Made by a program: the position numbers and the translations under genes. This document shows, in pieces, positions 17,399 through 27,602 of a stretch of DNA of 64,000 nucleotides (position 1 is its first letter; every line of letters starts with the position of its first letter). Under the pieces are notes generated by a model. That model was not told where the DNA came from and ran no database searches. It saw only the letters and a program-made list of their open reading frames with translations. The DNA is from Streptococcus sp. DTU_2020_1001019_1_SI_AUS_MUR_006 (GTDB lineage Bacteria > Bacillota > Bacilli > Lactobacillales > Streptococcaceae): the NCBI RefSeq assembly GCF_032340315.1, contig NZ_CP135436.1:951501-1015500 (forward strand), in the 5' to 3' direction.

Positions 17399-17438
17399 AA
17401 TGTTCTACAATAGAGTCAAATAAAGGAGGTGTAGAAAA

Positions 17439-17876
17439 ATGAAATATCTCATTTTAGTCAGTCATGGTGGATTAGCAGAAGGACTAAAAACATCGCTAGC
17501 TATGTTTGCTGGTGACAAGATGAATCAGGTCATCGCAGTTGGACTTAAGGAAGGAAAATCGGTCGATGACTTTGCAGTTGATTTTAGAGAGAGCATTTCA
17601 GAATTGACAGCAGATGATTCTGTGCTGGTCTTGGCAGACATTGTAGGTGGTAGTCCATTAACCACGGCAGCTACTGTCCTAGAAGAAGCTGGAAAGCTAG
17701 ATGGAGCTTTGATCCTTGGTGGGATGAACCTGACCATGGCCCTGACAGCAGTTGTGATGAAGGATGTGTTGGATGGAGACGATTTGTCAGCAACTATCTT
17801 ATCAGAAGCACAATCTGCACTACAACCTTTTGAAGTTTCAGCCACTAGTGCTGAAGAAGATGATGACGATATTTAA
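17439..17876 (+). CDS. levD: PTS mannose/fructose-family EIIA component
   Basis: 145 residues, single IIA domain of the mannose (Man) family; phosphorylation site H9 in LILVSHGGLAEG. It receives phosphate from HPr and passes it to the IIB protein encoded next. Unlike ManL it is a separate IIA rather than an IIAB fusion, as in lev-type operons. A very acidic tail (AEEDDDDI) ends it. Strong aaaggaggt ribosome binding site. Confidence 0.88.
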   Translation: MKYLILVSHGGLAEGLKTSLAMFAGDKMNQVIAVGLKEGKSVDDFAVDFRESISELTADDSVLVLADIVGGSPLTTAATVLEEAGKLDGALILGGMNLTMALTAVVMKDVLDGDDLSATILSEAQSALQPFEVSATSAEEDDDDI

Positions 17877-17890
17877 TAGGGAGGTACCTT

Positions 17891-18385
17891 ATGGTAGTAA
17901 CATTTGTACGGATTGATGACCGCATGATTCACGGTCAAACAGTCACACGCTGGGCAAAAGAAAAACCATGTGATGGTTTGATTGCCGTAAACGATGCAGC
18001 AGCATCAAACAAGGTTTTGATCCAAGCTTACAAAGGCGCATCAGACAAGAAAACCTTTGTATGGACAAAAGAAGCCTTTAAAGAAAAGTCAGCAAAAGTA
18101 ACGGAATCTGACAGTCGGTACTTCTTGATTACCAAAAACCCAATCGATATGAAGGAAATTTTGGTGGATCAAGGTTTTGTCCCAGGTGATGTCAGAGAAA
18201 TCATCGTTGGCCCTGCAAATGATAGACCTGGTGCAGTGAAATTGGGCAATAACCAATCCATCACCCAGGAAGAAGCAGAAGCCTTTCAGGCTATTCAAGC
18301 AGCAGGATATAAGGTGAAATTCCAGTTATTGCCTGATGTTTCGATTGGTTACTGGGATGATTTCAAATCTAAATTTGGTTTTTAA
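17891..18385 (+). CDS. levE: PTS mannose/fructose/sorbose-family EIIB component
   Basis: 164 residues. Phospho-histidine H14 in the family motif RIDDRMIHGQ; the fold of the mannose/sorbose IIB family is clear (VNDAAASN, GPANDRPGAVKLGNNQSI). Cytosolic. It phosphorylates the incoming sugar through the IIC-IID membrane complex. Sugar specificity (fructose, mannose or another hexose) cannot be read from the sequence. Confidence 0.9.
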   Translation: MVVTFVRIDDRMIHGQTVTRWAKEKPCDGLIAVNDAAASNKVLIQAYKGASDKKTFVWTKEAFKEKSAKVTESDSRYFLITKNPIDMKEILVDQGFVPGDVREIIVGPANDRPGAVKLGNNQSITQEEAEAFQAIQAAGYKVKFQLLPDVSIGYWDDFKSKFGF

Positions 18386-18441
18386 ACCTAACAGTTTTAT
18401 TAGTTAGATAAATAAATTTACAAACAAAAGGAGCGTTTGTT

Positions 18442-19284
18442 ATGACAATTTCATGGATTCAAGCAATCTTGCTTGCTGTTTTCGCCAGCTTGTCTTCAAT
18501 GCCTGGTATGGGAGGTTCCAGTATCGGGAACTATACACTCGGTCGTCCCTTGATCGGTGGGTTGATTTCAGGTTTAATTCTTGGAGATGTGACAACCGGT
18601 ATTATGGTCGGGGTTGCCCTTCAAGTAGTTTATATCGCCTTGGTAACACCTGGTGGAACCGTATCTGCCGATGTTCGTGCCATCTCTTATATCGGTGTTC
18701 CCCTTGCTATCTTGTTTGTGCATGCAAATCACATCACAGACGAAGCTGGAATTGCCGCAGCTGCAGCCCCAATCGGTGCGGCCGTTGGGACAATCGGTAC
18801 TGTTCTTTTCTACGGTACAGCTACAATGAACTTGCTTTGGCAACACATTGGTTGGAAAGCTGTTGAAGAAGGAAACTTCAAAAAACTCTACGCAGTTGAC
18901 TGGGTTTATCCTTGGATTTCTCACTTCCTCTTCTCTTTCCTTCCAACTATGATTATCACCAAATATGGTGAAAATATGGTTGATTTGATGAAACTTTACC
19001 TGCCTATGGATGGTTTCTGGATGAAAGCCCTCTTTACAGTTGGAGCCCTTCTCCCATGTGTCGGTATTGCTATCTTGTTGAAACAAATTGTTACAAAAGC
19101 AACTGACTTCATTCCATTCTTTGTTGGATTTACCTTGGCTAAATCTCTCGGCTTGAACTTGGTAGCTAGTGCGGTTGTTTCATTGATCTTTGCAGTAATC
19201 TACTATGAACTTGAAGTGATTAAATCTATGAAAGCAGCTCCGGCTGGAGTGGTGTACGTAGATGATGAGGAGGAGGATATTTAA
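18442..19284 (+). CDS. levF: PTS mannose-family EIIC membrane component
   Basis: 280 residues, polytopic membrane protein with the Man-family IIC pattern (LSSMPGMGGSSIGNYTLGRPL, GVALQVVYIALVTPGGTVSAD). It forms the sugar-conducting complex with IID. It ends in an acidic tail (VDDEEEDI) and is followed two bases later by the IID start. The GAGGAGGAGG encoding that tail also serves as the IID ribosome binding site. Confidence 0.92.
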   Translation: MTISWIQAILLAVFASLSSMPGMGGSSIGNYTLGRPLIGGLISGLILGDVTTGIMVGVALQVVYIALVTPGGTVSADVRAISYIGVPLAILFVHANHITDEAGIAAAAAPIGAAVGTIGTVLFYGTATMNLLWQHIGWKAVEEGNFKKLYAVDWVYPWISHFLFSFLPTMIITKYGENMVDLMKLYLPMDGFWMKALFTVGALLPCVGIAILLKQIVTKATDFIPFFVGFTLAKSLGLNLVASAVVSLIFAVIYYELEVIKSMKAAPAGVVYVDDEEEDI

Positions 19285-19285
19285 A

Positions 19286-20122
19286 ATGGCTGATAGAAAG
19301 AAAATTTCAAAGAAAACATTAGCAAAAGCATTTCATCATTGGTATTATGGCCATTTGACTTGTTTCTCTCAAGAACACATGCAAACCTTCGGGTACTTGA
19401 CTTCTATGCTTCCAATCGTAGAAGAAATGTATGATACAAAAGAAGAACAAAAAGATGCCATGCAAACCTATACTGCCTTCTTCAATACTGAACCACAACT
19501 TGGCTCTCTCGTTGTAGGGATTACGGCTGGTTTGGAAGAAGCGCGTGCAAATGGAGATGCAGTGGATGGTGAAACCATCAATGGTATGCGTGCCGGTTTG
19601 ATGGGGCCAATCGCTGGTATCGGTGACTCTTTGGTCGTTGGGACCTTGATTCCAGTTCTTTTGGGGATTGCCCTCGGTCTCTCTAAAGGTGGTAACATCG
19701 CTGGTGCTATCTTCTACATCGTTGTATGGAACCTCTTAGTATACTTTGGTATGCGCTTTGCCTTCTTTAAAGGGTATCAATTAGGGGATAAAGCCGTTGA
19801 ATTCCTAGTAGGACCAAAAGGACAAGCACTTCGTAAAGCAATCAGCGTTGTCGGCGGTATGGTTATCGGTGCGGTAGCAGCAACTTGGGTATCTGTTACA
19901 ACAGCTCTTCAATTCGAGAATTCTGAAGGAAAAGTCTTCTTAAATATCCAAGAAAAGATTGATGGTGTTTATCCAGGTCTCTTGACAGCAACTTTCATCA
20001 CTATTTGCTGGTGGTTAATGTCTAAGAAAAAAGTTTCACCAAACAAAGTAATGTTGCTTCTAGTTGTTGTCGCTTTGGTCGGTGTTGCTCTAGGTATCTT
20101 TGACCCACATCTTAATTACTAA
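19286..20122 (+). CDS. levG: PTS mannose-family EIID membrane component
   Basis: 278 residues from the ATG at 19286, ten bases after gaggagg; the in-frame upstream ATGs lie inside the IIC gene and are not needed. The IID signature is visible (HHWYYGHLTCFSQEHMQTFGY, GLMGPIAGIGDSLVVGTLIPVLLGI). Completes the IIA-IIB-IIC-IID set. Followed by a long hairpin terminator. Confidence 0.92.
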   Translation: MADRKKISKKTLAKAFHHWYYGHLTCFSQEHMQTFGYLTSMLPIVEEMYDTKEEQKDAMQTYTAFFNTEPQLGSLVVGITAGLEEARANGDAVDGETINGMRAGLMGPIAGIGDSLVVGTLIPVLLGIALGLSKGGNIAGAIFYIVVWNLLVYFGMRFAFFKGYQLGDKAVEFLVGPKGQALRKAISVVGGMVIGAVAATWVSVTTALQFENSEGKVFLNIQEKIDGVYPGLLTATFITICWWLMSKKKVSPNKVMLLLVVVALVGVALGIFDPHLNY

Positions 20123-20159
20123 GCTCAAGAAAAGCACATATTTACTAGTAGAAAATTTT

Positions 20160-20210
20160 GAGAATGAAGAAGACTAACCTCCTTCTCTTGCCCTTCATTC
20201 TCAATTTTTG
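20160..20210 (+). terminator. Terminator after the PTS operon
   Basis: GAGAATGAAG (20160-20169) pairs with CTTCATTCTC (20193-20202), followed by AATTTTTG. The loop is long (23 bases). Confidence 0.7.
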
Positions 20211-20224
20211 TCAGGAGAATCCTC

Positions 20225-20518
20225 ATGGTTACAAAACAAGAACTTGTTAATGGATATGAAACAGAAATTAAGTATCAACGTCATATGATTGAAAATCTTG
20301 GCCGTTGGTTTAGCTTACTCTTTATCATTGCCAGTATAGGTATAGTCTTAATTTATCTCTTTCATAAAAGCTTCCTCCCAATCTTAATTTTCGGAATTTT
20401 ACTTGCCTTAGTTGGAATATTGGGAATGGTGGTTTTTGGATATGGTATCTATCGAGGACGGATCAATCTCCAAAAGGTTATCAATGATTTCAATCAAAAA
20501 TTGACGATTCTCAATTAA
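20225..20518 (+). CDS. Small two-helix membrane protein, function unknown
   Basis: 97 residues with good ATG and ribosome binding site (caggag). An N-terminal soluble helix (MVTKQELVNGYETEIKYQRH) precedes two membrane helices (about 29-46 and 51-76) and a short charged C-terminal helix. I recognise no family with confidence. Position after a PTS operon recalls the extra gene of some lev operons, but a terminator separates them. Confidence 0.65.
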   Translation: MVTKQELVNGYETEIKYQRHMIENLGRWFSLLFIIASIGIVLIYLFHKSFLPILIFGILLALVGILGMVVFGYGIYRGRINLQKVINDFNQKLTILN

Positions 20519-20528
20519 TATTAAAGGA

Positions 20529-20559
20529 ACATCTCATTCGTTTTTGAGGTGTTTTTTTC
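20529..20559 (+). terminator. Terminator after the two-helix membrane protein gene
   Basis: ACATCTCA (20529-20536) pairs with TGAGGTGT (20545-20552) and runs into eight Ts, which adjoin the groES -35. Confidence 0.8.
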
Positions 20560-20587
20560 TTGACTATTTCTGACTAAGTGATACAAT
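20560..20587 (+). promoter_or_regulatory. groESL promoter with possible CtsR site
   Basis: TTGACT (20560-20565), 16-base spacer, TACAAT (20582-20587). The two TGAC words (TTGACT, then CTGACT) over the -35 resemble the direct heptad repeat bound by CtsR; dual CtsR/HrcA control of groE is known in streptococci. Confidence 0.7.
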
Positions 20588-20598
20588 AGAACTATGGT

Positions 20599-20625
20599 TT
20601 AGCACTCGTTCGTAAAGAGTGCTAA
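20599..20625 (+). promoter_or_regulatory. CIRCE operator (HrcA binding site)
   Basis: TTAGCACTC (20599-20607), nine bases, GAGTGCTAA (20617-20625): a perfect CIRCE between the -10 and the groES start. Confidence 0.97.
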
Positions 20626-20654
20626 CAATATGATTATGTTATGGAGGAAAACAG

Positions 20655-20939
20655 ATGTTGAAACCATTAGGGGACCGTGTGGTCTTGAAAATTGAAGAGA
20701 AAGAACAAACAGTCGGAGGCTTTGTCCTCGCAAAATCAGCCCAAGAAGAAACGAAAACAGCTACAGTAGTGGCTACTGGACAAGGTGTTCGCACCTTGAG
20801 CGGTGAACTAGTCGCTCCAAGTGTAAAAGTTGGAGATCAAGTTTTAGTCGAAGCTCATGCAGGTATCGAGGTCAAAGATGGTGACGAAAAATATGTCATC
20901 GTGGGTGAAGCTAACATCTTAGCAATCGTGGAAGAATAA
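20655..20939 (+). CDS. groES: Co-chaperonin GroES
   Basis: 94 residues, normal length. The fold is recognisable from [24 protein letters not shown] with the mobile loop and from [18 protein letters not shown]. It caps GroEL for ATP-driven protein folding. Strong ribosome binding site (ggagg). Operon with groEL, under CIRCE control. Confidence 0.97.
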   Translation: MLKPLGDRVVLKIEEKEQTVGGFVLAKSAQEETKTATVVATGQGVRTLSGELVAPSVKVGDQVLVEAHAGIEVKDGDEKYVIVGEANILAIVEE

Positions 20940-22574
<1,635 letters not shown>

Positions 22575-22586
22575 GAAATAAATAAA

Positions 22587-22620
22587 AACAGGTAGAATGA
22601 AAGATTTCTACCTGTTTCTT
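22587..22620 (+). terminator. Terminator after groEL
   Basis: AACAGGTAGAA pairs with TTCTACCTGTT around a short loop, followed by TCTTTT. Confidence 0.88.
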
Positions 22621-22631
22621 TTGAATTACTC

Positions 22632-22660
22632 AAAAAGAGGAAGCTCAGCCTCCTCTTTTT
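22632..22660. terminator. Bidirectional terminator between groEL and serS
   Basis: AAAAAGAGGA (22632-22641) pairs with TCCTCTTTTT (22651-22660). It serves serS on the minus strand and backs up groEL termination. Confidence 0.85.
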
Positions 22661-22672
22661 ACATCTATTTAA

Positions 22673-23947
22673 TTATGGTTTGATAACTTCAGCTCCACCC
22701 ATGTATGGACGAAGAACTTCTGGAATGGTCACAGAACCATCTTCGTTTTGATAGTTTTCAAGGATAGCAGCGACTGTACGTCCGACAGCAAGTCCAGAAC
22801 CATTCAAAGTATGAAGAAGTTTAACCTTACCATCGGCTTCATCACGGTAACGGATTTGGGCACGACGAGCTTGGAAATCTTCTGTATTTGAACAGCTTGA
22901 GATTTCACGATAAGTATTTTGCGCAGGAATCCATACTTCCAAGTCATAAGTCTTAGCAGCAGAGAAGCCCATATCTCCAGTAGAGAGAGCAACCACACGG
23001 TATGGAAGGTTGAGTTTTTGAAGGATGTTTTCAGCGTTGGCTGTCATCTTTTCTAGTTCTTCGTATGACTCTTCAGGTTTGGCAAATTTCACCATTTCAA
23101 CCTTGTGGAATTGGTGTAAACGAATCAAACCGCGAGTATCGCGACCAGCTGAACCAGCTTCAGAACGGAATGATGGACTCATAGCAGTAAAGTAGATTGG
23201 TAAGTCTTTTCCATCAAGAATTTCATCACGGTAGTAGTTGGTCAGAGGAACTTCAGCTGTAGGAATGAGGACATAGTTCGTATCTTTCAATTCAAATGTA
23301 TCTTCTTTGAATTTTGGATATTGACCAGTACCGAACATAGAATCATGGTTAACCATATAAGGTGTGATGACTTCAGTGTAACCTTCTTTTCCATGCTCAT
23401 CCAACATGAAGTTGTAGATAGCACGTTCCAAACGAGCTCCAAGTCCTTTATAGAAGAGGAAGCGAGCCCCTGTTACCTTACCGCCGCGTTCCCAGTCAAG
23501 AATACCAAGGTCTTCACCTAGATCCCAGTGAGCTTTTGGTTCAAAGTCGAACTCGCGAGGAGTTCCCCAACGGCGAACTTCTACGTTATCATCTTCGTCT
23601 GCACCGATAGGCACGCTATCAGCTGGGATGTTTGGAAGAGTTGTGGTAAATTCTGTCAATTTAGCATCAATTTCTGCCAATTCAGCATCAAGAGCTTTGA
23701 CCTCAGCAGATAGGGTTTGCATAGCTGCAATCTTGTCGTCTGCATTTTCCTTGTTACGTTTAGCTTGGGCAATCTCAGCAGAAACTGTGTTACGTTCAGC
23801 CTTGAGGGTTTCAACCTTAACCAAGATGTCACGTCGTTTGGCATCGATTTCTTTCATCTCGTTCAAGATAGCAGCATCTACACCACGTGTAGCTAGTTTT
23901 TCTGCGACAGCATCAAAGTCTGTACGAATACGTTTGATATCTAACAT
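22673..23947 (-). CDS. serS: Seryl-tRNA synthetase
   Basis: 424 residues from [10 protein letters not shown] (ATG at 23945-23947, after aaaggag). The longer reading frame upstream runs through the T-box leader and is not used. Class II synthetase: an N-terminal coiled-coil tRNA-binding arm (about 25-105), motif 2 [17 protein letters not shown] and motif 3 with [18 protein letters not shown]. Charges tRNA-Ser. Controlled by a T-box that reads uncharged tRNA-Ser. Confidence 0.97.
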   Translation of the reverse strand: MLDIKRIRTDFDAVAEKLATRGVDAAILNEMKEIDAKRRDILVKVETLKAERNTVSAEIAQAKRNKENADDKIAAMQTLSAEVKALDAELAEIDAKLTEFTTTLPNIPADSVPIGADEDDNVEVRRWGTPREFDFEPKAHWDLGEDLGILDWERGGKVTGARFLFYKGLGARLERAIYNFMLDEHGKEGYTEVITPYMVNHDSMFGTGQYPKFKEDTFELKDTNYVLIPTAEVPLTNYYRDEILDGKDLPIYFTAMSPSFRSEAGSAGRDTRGLIRLHQFHKVEMVKFAKPEESYEELEKMTANAENILQKLNLPYRVVALSTGDMGFSAAKTYDLEVWIPAQNTYREISSCSNTEDFQARRAQIRYRDEADGKVKLLHTLNGSGLAVGRTVAAILENYQNEDGSVTIPEVLRPYMGGAEVIKP

Positions 23948-24140
23948 ATAAACTCCTTTATGAAAAAAGCACACCTGACAAAGCGTTGGAGTGGCAGGGC
24001 CACGGTTCCATCCAACTTCACAGGTGTGCACTTGATTCTGTATTTGATTTAAAACAACGGTAGAATTTCAATTAAATCTTCTATCTGCTCGCAGCACCCG
24101 CAGACTTTCTGAAAGAAGGAAGTAACCTACTTATCCGTTT
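23948..24140 (-). promoter_or_regulatory. T-box riboswitch of serS
   Basis: On the minus strand the T-box sequence TGGAACCGTGG (24000-24010) lies inside a terminator hairpin formed by GCACACCTG (24021-24029) and CAGGTGTGC (23969-23977) with a following T-run (23963-23968). Upstream, AACGG/CCGTT closes a stem I whose 3' side reads AATTCTACC. TCT, a serine codon, is the likely specifier. Transcription from the promoter at 24146-24174 would start near 24139. Confidence 0.9.
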
Positions 24141-24145
24141 CTATG

Positions 24146-24174
24146 ATTATACTAAACTTTCTATTTTTTTGCAA
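24146..24174 (-). promoter_or_regulatory. serS promoter
   Basis: Minus strand: TTGCAA (24169-24174), 17-base spacer, TATAAT (24146-24151). Confidence 0.8.
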
Positions 24175-24532
24175 ATAGATTTTTAATTTTTCGACCAATG
24201 ATTTGGACTAAGGTAGGAAGTTTGACTACCTTGTCATTTCCCAATTTTTCACGAGCAATCTTAAGAATTTTTCCAGAGTCTTTTGAGGCGAAAAGGAATT
24301 TTCCTTGGTCTGTAAAGACTTCAAAATGCCGACTAACCTTGCGGCCTGAAACATTGGCTCCGATTTGGTTAACGCTGGACCATGGGATTTGAATATAGTC
24401 CTCGACATTACGGTCTGCGTAAAATTCTAGCGCATGATCTCCAACCAGAAATTTTCCAACCTTTCCTGTAATGGAGAGATAGGAAGTTCCAGTTGTTTGC
24501 AAGTCGACGACCTTGTTGAGGGATTGTGCCAT
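24161..24532 (-). CDS. DUF956 family protein (ManO-like)
   Basis: 123 residues. DUF956 proteins often accompany mannose-family PTS operons and are sometimes called ManO, a regulator of that PTS. The motif IQIPWSSVNQIGANVSGRKVSRHFEVFTDQGKFLFASKD is typical. Here it lies two bases after the aspartate kinase stop codon, not with PTS genes; the same lysC-DUF956-serS order occurs in pneumococcus as I recall. Its 3' end overlaps the serS promoter. Confidence 0.8.
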   Translation of the reverse strand: MAQSLNKVVDLQTTGTSYLSITGKVGKFLVGDHALEFYADRNVEDYIQIPWSSVNQIGANVSGRKVSRHFEVFTDQGKFLFASKDSGKILKIAREKLGNDKVVKLPTLVQIIGRKIKNLFAKK

Positions 24533-24534
24533 AC

Positions 24535-25899
24535 TTAGTCTTCCTTATTTTCACCGAAAAATGCTTGGTAGAGAGCTTTAAGGGCGGCTTTTTCTTGATC
24601 TTTATGGACAACAAACATGATAGAAACTTCACTAGAGCCTTGTGACATCATTTGGATGTTGATGTTGTTCTCAGATAAGGCACGAGTGGCTGTAGCAGTT
24701 ACCCCGATATGACGCTTCATTTTTTCCCCAACAATCATAATGATAGAGAGGTCGTGTTCGATTTCAGCGTGGTCTACCTCTGCTTTTTGGACTAATTGAC
24801 GAAGGATTTCTTCTTCCTTAATCGGAGTCAATTCTCGTGAACGTAAGATGATAGACAGGTCATCGATACCAGTTGGCATATGTTCCCAACCAATATTAAG
24901 GTCCTCAAGGATCTGAAGAACTTTACGACCAAAACCGATTTCGCGGTTCATCAGATATTTAGACATATTAATGCTGACAAAGCCAGAATCACCAGCGATC
25001 CCAACAACTGGGAATTTGTCGCTGCTATGTTGTAGCACAATGCGAGTACCTGGGTGGTCTGGATTGTTGGTATTTTTAATGACAAGAGGAATTTTCCCAC
25101 GGTAGGCTGGTAGAAGTGCTTCATCGTGTAGTACAGAGAATCCAGCATAGGCTAATTCACGCATTTCACGGTAGGTCAATTCAGGGATAGAGTGTGGTTT
25201 ATGGATAATACCAGGGTGGGCTGCAAAGATTCCATCTACATCCGTAAAGTTTTCATAGAGGTCAGCTTTGACACCAGCAGCAATGATAGAACCAGTGATA
25301 TCTGAACCCCCACGTGAGAAGGTACAGATTTGATTTTCCTTGGTAACTCCAAAGAAACCAGGAATGACAAGGACTTCATTTGCATTTGTCAATTCTTCAA
25401 TCTTGTCATAACTTGATGGAATGATGCGAGCGTTGCCAGGTTCACTTGTTACCACAATCCCAGCTTCTCTAGGGTGAACATAGCGTGCATCGATACCGTT
25501 TTGGTTAAAGTAGGCAGCAATCAATTTGGCATTGTTGTTTTCACCGGCTGCTAGGAAAGTATCGTAGAGAAATTCGTTTTCTTCTATAGGAAGAGTTGCA
25601 AGAGCACGGATGCTTTTTGAGATTTTTTCTAGAACTGTTGGTTTGAGTTTTAGCTCACTAACCATGGCAGCATAACGATCAATAATCCAGTTTTGACGTT
25701 TACTGATATCGTTACCAGCTACATAGTCGCGGTAGTATTTAATTAAGGCATCTGTCACCTTAGTATCCTCGGCGTCACGTTTGCCTGGAGCAGATACAAC
25801 TACGAAACGACGTTCAGGGTCACTTTTTACAATGTTTAGAACTTTTTCTAACTGACTAGCAGAGGCAAGCGAGCTTCCACCAAATTTAACAACCTTCAT
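24535..25899 (-). CDS. lysC: Aspartate kinase
   Basis: 454 residues. N-terminal amino-acid kinase domain (VKFGGSSLA at 3-11; FSRGGSDITG) and two C-terminal ACT domains (about 310-450), so allosteric control by an amino acid is expected. It phosphorylates aspartate, the first step to lysine, threonine and methionine. Streptococci usually carry one aspartokinase; the symbol is by function (also annotated thrA). Good promoter upstream. Confidence 0.93.
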   Translation of the reverse strand: MKVVKFGGSSLASASQLEKVLNIVKSDPERRFVVVSAPGKRDAEDTKVTDALIKYYRDYVAGNDISKRQNWIIDRYAAMVSELKLKPTVLEKISKSIRALATLPIEENEFLYDTFLAAGENNNAKLIAAYFNQNGIDARYVHPREAGIVVTSEPGNARIIPSSYDKIEELTNANEVLVIPGFFGVTKENQICTFSRGGSDITGSIIAAGVKADLYENFTDVDGIFAAHPGIIHKPHSIPELTYREMRELAYAGFSVLHDEALLPAYRGKIPLVIKNTNNPDHPGTRIVLQHSSDKFPVVGIAGDSGFVSINMSKYLMNREIGFGRKVLQILEDLNIGWEHMPTGIDDLSIILRSRELTPIKEEEILRQLVQKAEVDHAEIEHDLSIIMIVGEKMKRHIGVTATATRALSENNINIQMMSQGSSEVSIMFVVHKDQEKAALKALYQAFFGENKED

Positions 25900-25928
25900 A
25901 AGAACTCCTAAAGTAAGTATTTTATACG

Positions 25929-25957
25929 ATTATAGCAGAAAGAGGGGCTTTTTTCAA
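25929..25957 (-). promoter_or_regulatory. Promoter of the aspartate kinase gene
   Basis: Minus strand: TTGAAA (25952-25957), 17-base spacer, TATAAT (25929-25934) with an upstream TG. Confidence 0.82.
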
Positions 25958-25982
25958 TCTGGAAAATGTCCTATATAATTGT

Positions 25983-26011
25983 TTGAATGTCTCATCAGGA
26001 AAGCTTATAAT
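25983..26011 (+). promoter_or_regulatory. Promoter of the secreted-protein gene
   Basis: TTGAAT (25983-25988), 17-base spacer, TATAAT (26006-26011), divergent from the aspartate kinase promoter. Confidence 0.75.
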
Positions 26012-26057
26012 AAAGGTATAGGGGGAAAAACTCTTCTGATGAAAGGAGTTGGGAAAG

Positions 26058-26615
26058 ATGATTAAAAGAGTGTTTTGTTTAATACTATTTCTTACCTTCG
26101 TGATGATTCCTACAAGTATCGGAGCAACTTCTCATCCTCTTTCCAGTGGTCGTTTGACTGGAGAAGAATTAGCGATTGAGTATGCTAAGGAAGGTCAGAT
26201 ATCAGTTGAGAGGGCTAAAATTATCTTATCTATCGGCTTGTCAGATAGTAAGTCAAGGACTTATCGAATTCTCTCTGAAAAGCTTATCGTCAATCCTAAC
26301 TATGGAGCTAGAGTCAAGTTTTATTGTCGAACAGATGAAAGTGGACAATTTAGAGGAATCACGAAACTCTTAGCTGCAAGTCTGGTCAACAAGGACGGGG
26401 ATAAGGAAGCTCCTTTTACAGGGAATCTTTTTGCCTACCTAGAAGATCCCAATCGTATTTTTTACATGGTTTCAGGAGAATTCTACCATAAAGGATTCAA
26501 CAAAGAACAGCTCTATCAGAGAGAAGGAGGGCGGATGCTTGAAGTCATTTATGATTTCATGGATGATAGAAGTACTGGTTTTCCTTTATTTTTAGAGACC
26601 AAACTAAGTTTTTAA
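26058..26615 (+). CDS. Secreted protein of unknown function
   Basis: 185 residues from the ATG at 26058. The ribosome binding site AAAGGAG is ten bases upstream; an in-frame TTG at 26049 is too close to it. A clear signal peptide (MIKRVFCLILFLTFVMIPTS, cleavage probably after IGA) precedes a soluble domain of about 160 residues with no motif I recognise. No lipobox, LPXTG or choline-binding repeat, so it is probably released or held non-covalently. Monocistronic. Confidence 0.7.
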   Translation: MIKRVFCLILFLTFVMIPTSIGATSHPLSSGRLTGEELAIEYAKEGQISVERAKIILSIGLSDSKSRTYRILSEKLIVNPNYGARVKFYCRTDESGQFRGITKLLAASLVNKDGDKEAPFTGNLFAYLEDPNRIFYMVSGEFYHKGFNKEQLYQREGGRMLEVIYDFMDDRSTGFPLFLETKLSF

Positions 26616-26646
26616 AATCGGCCGAGACATTTTCGGTCGATTTTTC
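26614..26646 (+). terminator. Terminator after the secreted-protein gene
   Basis: AATCGGCCGA pairs with TCGGTCGATT, followed by TTT. Confidence 0.82.
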
Positions 26647-26648
26647 TC

Positions 26649-26677
26649 TTGTTTAATAAATCAAAAAAAGATATAAT
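26649..26677 (+). promoter_or_regulatory. fabM promoter
   Basis: TTGTTT (26649-26654), 17-base spacer, TATAAT (26672-26677). No FabT-like palindrome here, in line with fabM being outside FabT control in pneumococcus. Confidence 0.7.
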
Positions 26678-26725
26678 TTGAAAATAAAATAATTTAATCT
26701 TCGTTGTAAATTTAAAGGAGTGGTT

Positions 26726-27511
26726 ATGGATCATATTCTCTACCAAGTTCAAGACGATTTAGCGATGATAACTCTGAATCATCCCGAGGTGGCAAATGGT
26801 TTTCATATTCCTATGTGTCAAGAAATTCTAGAAGCATTGGAATTGGCTGAAAAAGATGCTTCGGTTTCGTTTGTTCTCATTAATGCTGCCGGCAAAGTCT
26901 TCTCTATTGGGGGCGATCTAGTAGAAATGAAACGTGCTGTTGAAGAGGATGATATTGCCTCCTTGGCTCAGATTGCAGAATTAGTCAATGCCATTTCTTA
27001 TAAAATTAAGCAAATTCCTAAGCCTGTCATCATGGAAGTGGATGGAGCAGTTGCTGGGGCGGCGGCTAATATGGCCTTGGCAGTTGATTTCTGTATTGCT
27101 TCTGACAGAGCTAAATTCATCCAGGCCTTTGTAGGTGTGGGCTTAGCTCCAGACGCGGGAGGTTTATTCTTGCTGACACGATCACTTGGTGCAACGCGGG
27201 CTACGCAATTAGCTATGACGGGTGAAGCTTTCACAGCAGAAAAAGCACTTGAAGCTGGAGCAGTCTATCGTCTTTGTGCTAGTGATCAACTGGAAAAGAC
27301 AAGAGAACAATTGTTGAAGAAGTTGAGAAGAGGCTCCTCTAACTCCTATGATGCTATTAAGAAGTTAGTCTGGGAGAGCGAGTTTAAGCAGTGGCACGAG
27401 TACGCACAGCTAGAATTGGAATTGCAAAAATCTCTATCTTATACGGAGGATTTCAAAGAAGGTGTTCGTGCACATTCTGAAAGAAGACGTCCAAAATTTT
27501 TGGGGAAATAA
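26726..27511 (+). CDS. fabM: trans-2, cis-3-decenoyl-ACP isomerase
   Basis: 261 residues from the ATG at 26726 (ribosome binding site aaaggag). Crotonase fold with the oxyanion-hole segments FSIGGDL (about 60-66) and [14 protein letters not shown] (near 110). FabM introduces the cis double bond for unsaturated fatty acids and is the streptococcal replacement for FabA. Its place ahead of fabT and the rest of the cluster is the basis for choosing FabM over a general enoyl-CoA hydratase. Confidence 0.92.
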   Translation: MDHILYQVQDDLAMITLNHPEVANGFHIPMCQEILEALELAEKDASVSFVLINAAGKVFSIGGDLVEMKRAVEEDDIASLAQIAELVNAISYKIKQIPKPVIMEVDGAVAGAAANMALAVDFCIASDRAKFIQAFVGVGLAPDAGGLFLLTRSLGATRATQLAMTGEAFTAEKALEAGAVYRLCASDQLEKTREQLLKKLRRGSSNSYDAIKKLVWESEFKQWHEYAQLELELQKSLSYTEDFKEGVRAHSERRRPKFLGK

Positions 27512-27519
27512 TAAAATAC

Positions 27520-27548
27520 TTGCGCAATTCTTTGAAGTTTGATATACT
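27520..27548 (+). promoter_or_regulatory. fabT promoter
   Basis: TTGCGC (27520-27525), 17-base spacer, TATACT (27543-27548). Confidence 0.7.
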
Positions 27549-27561
27549 TTTTTTGTCAAAT

Positions 27562-27578
27562 GTTTTGATAGTTAAACT
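27562..27578 (+). promoter_or_regulatory. Candidate FabT operator at fabT
   Basis: GTTTTGATAGTTAAACT, an imperfect palindrome of the FabT type (TTTGA...TCAAA), just downstream of the -10. Autorepression of fabT is known in pneumococcus. Confidence 0.6.
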
Positions 27579-27602
27579 TTTTTGATGAGGGAGGGAAGAA
27601 AA

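Noticed and set aside
23948..24031. 28-residue N-terminal extension of SerS
   Set aside because: The codons lie in the T-box terminator and antiterminator; the ATG at 23947 has the ribosome binding site.
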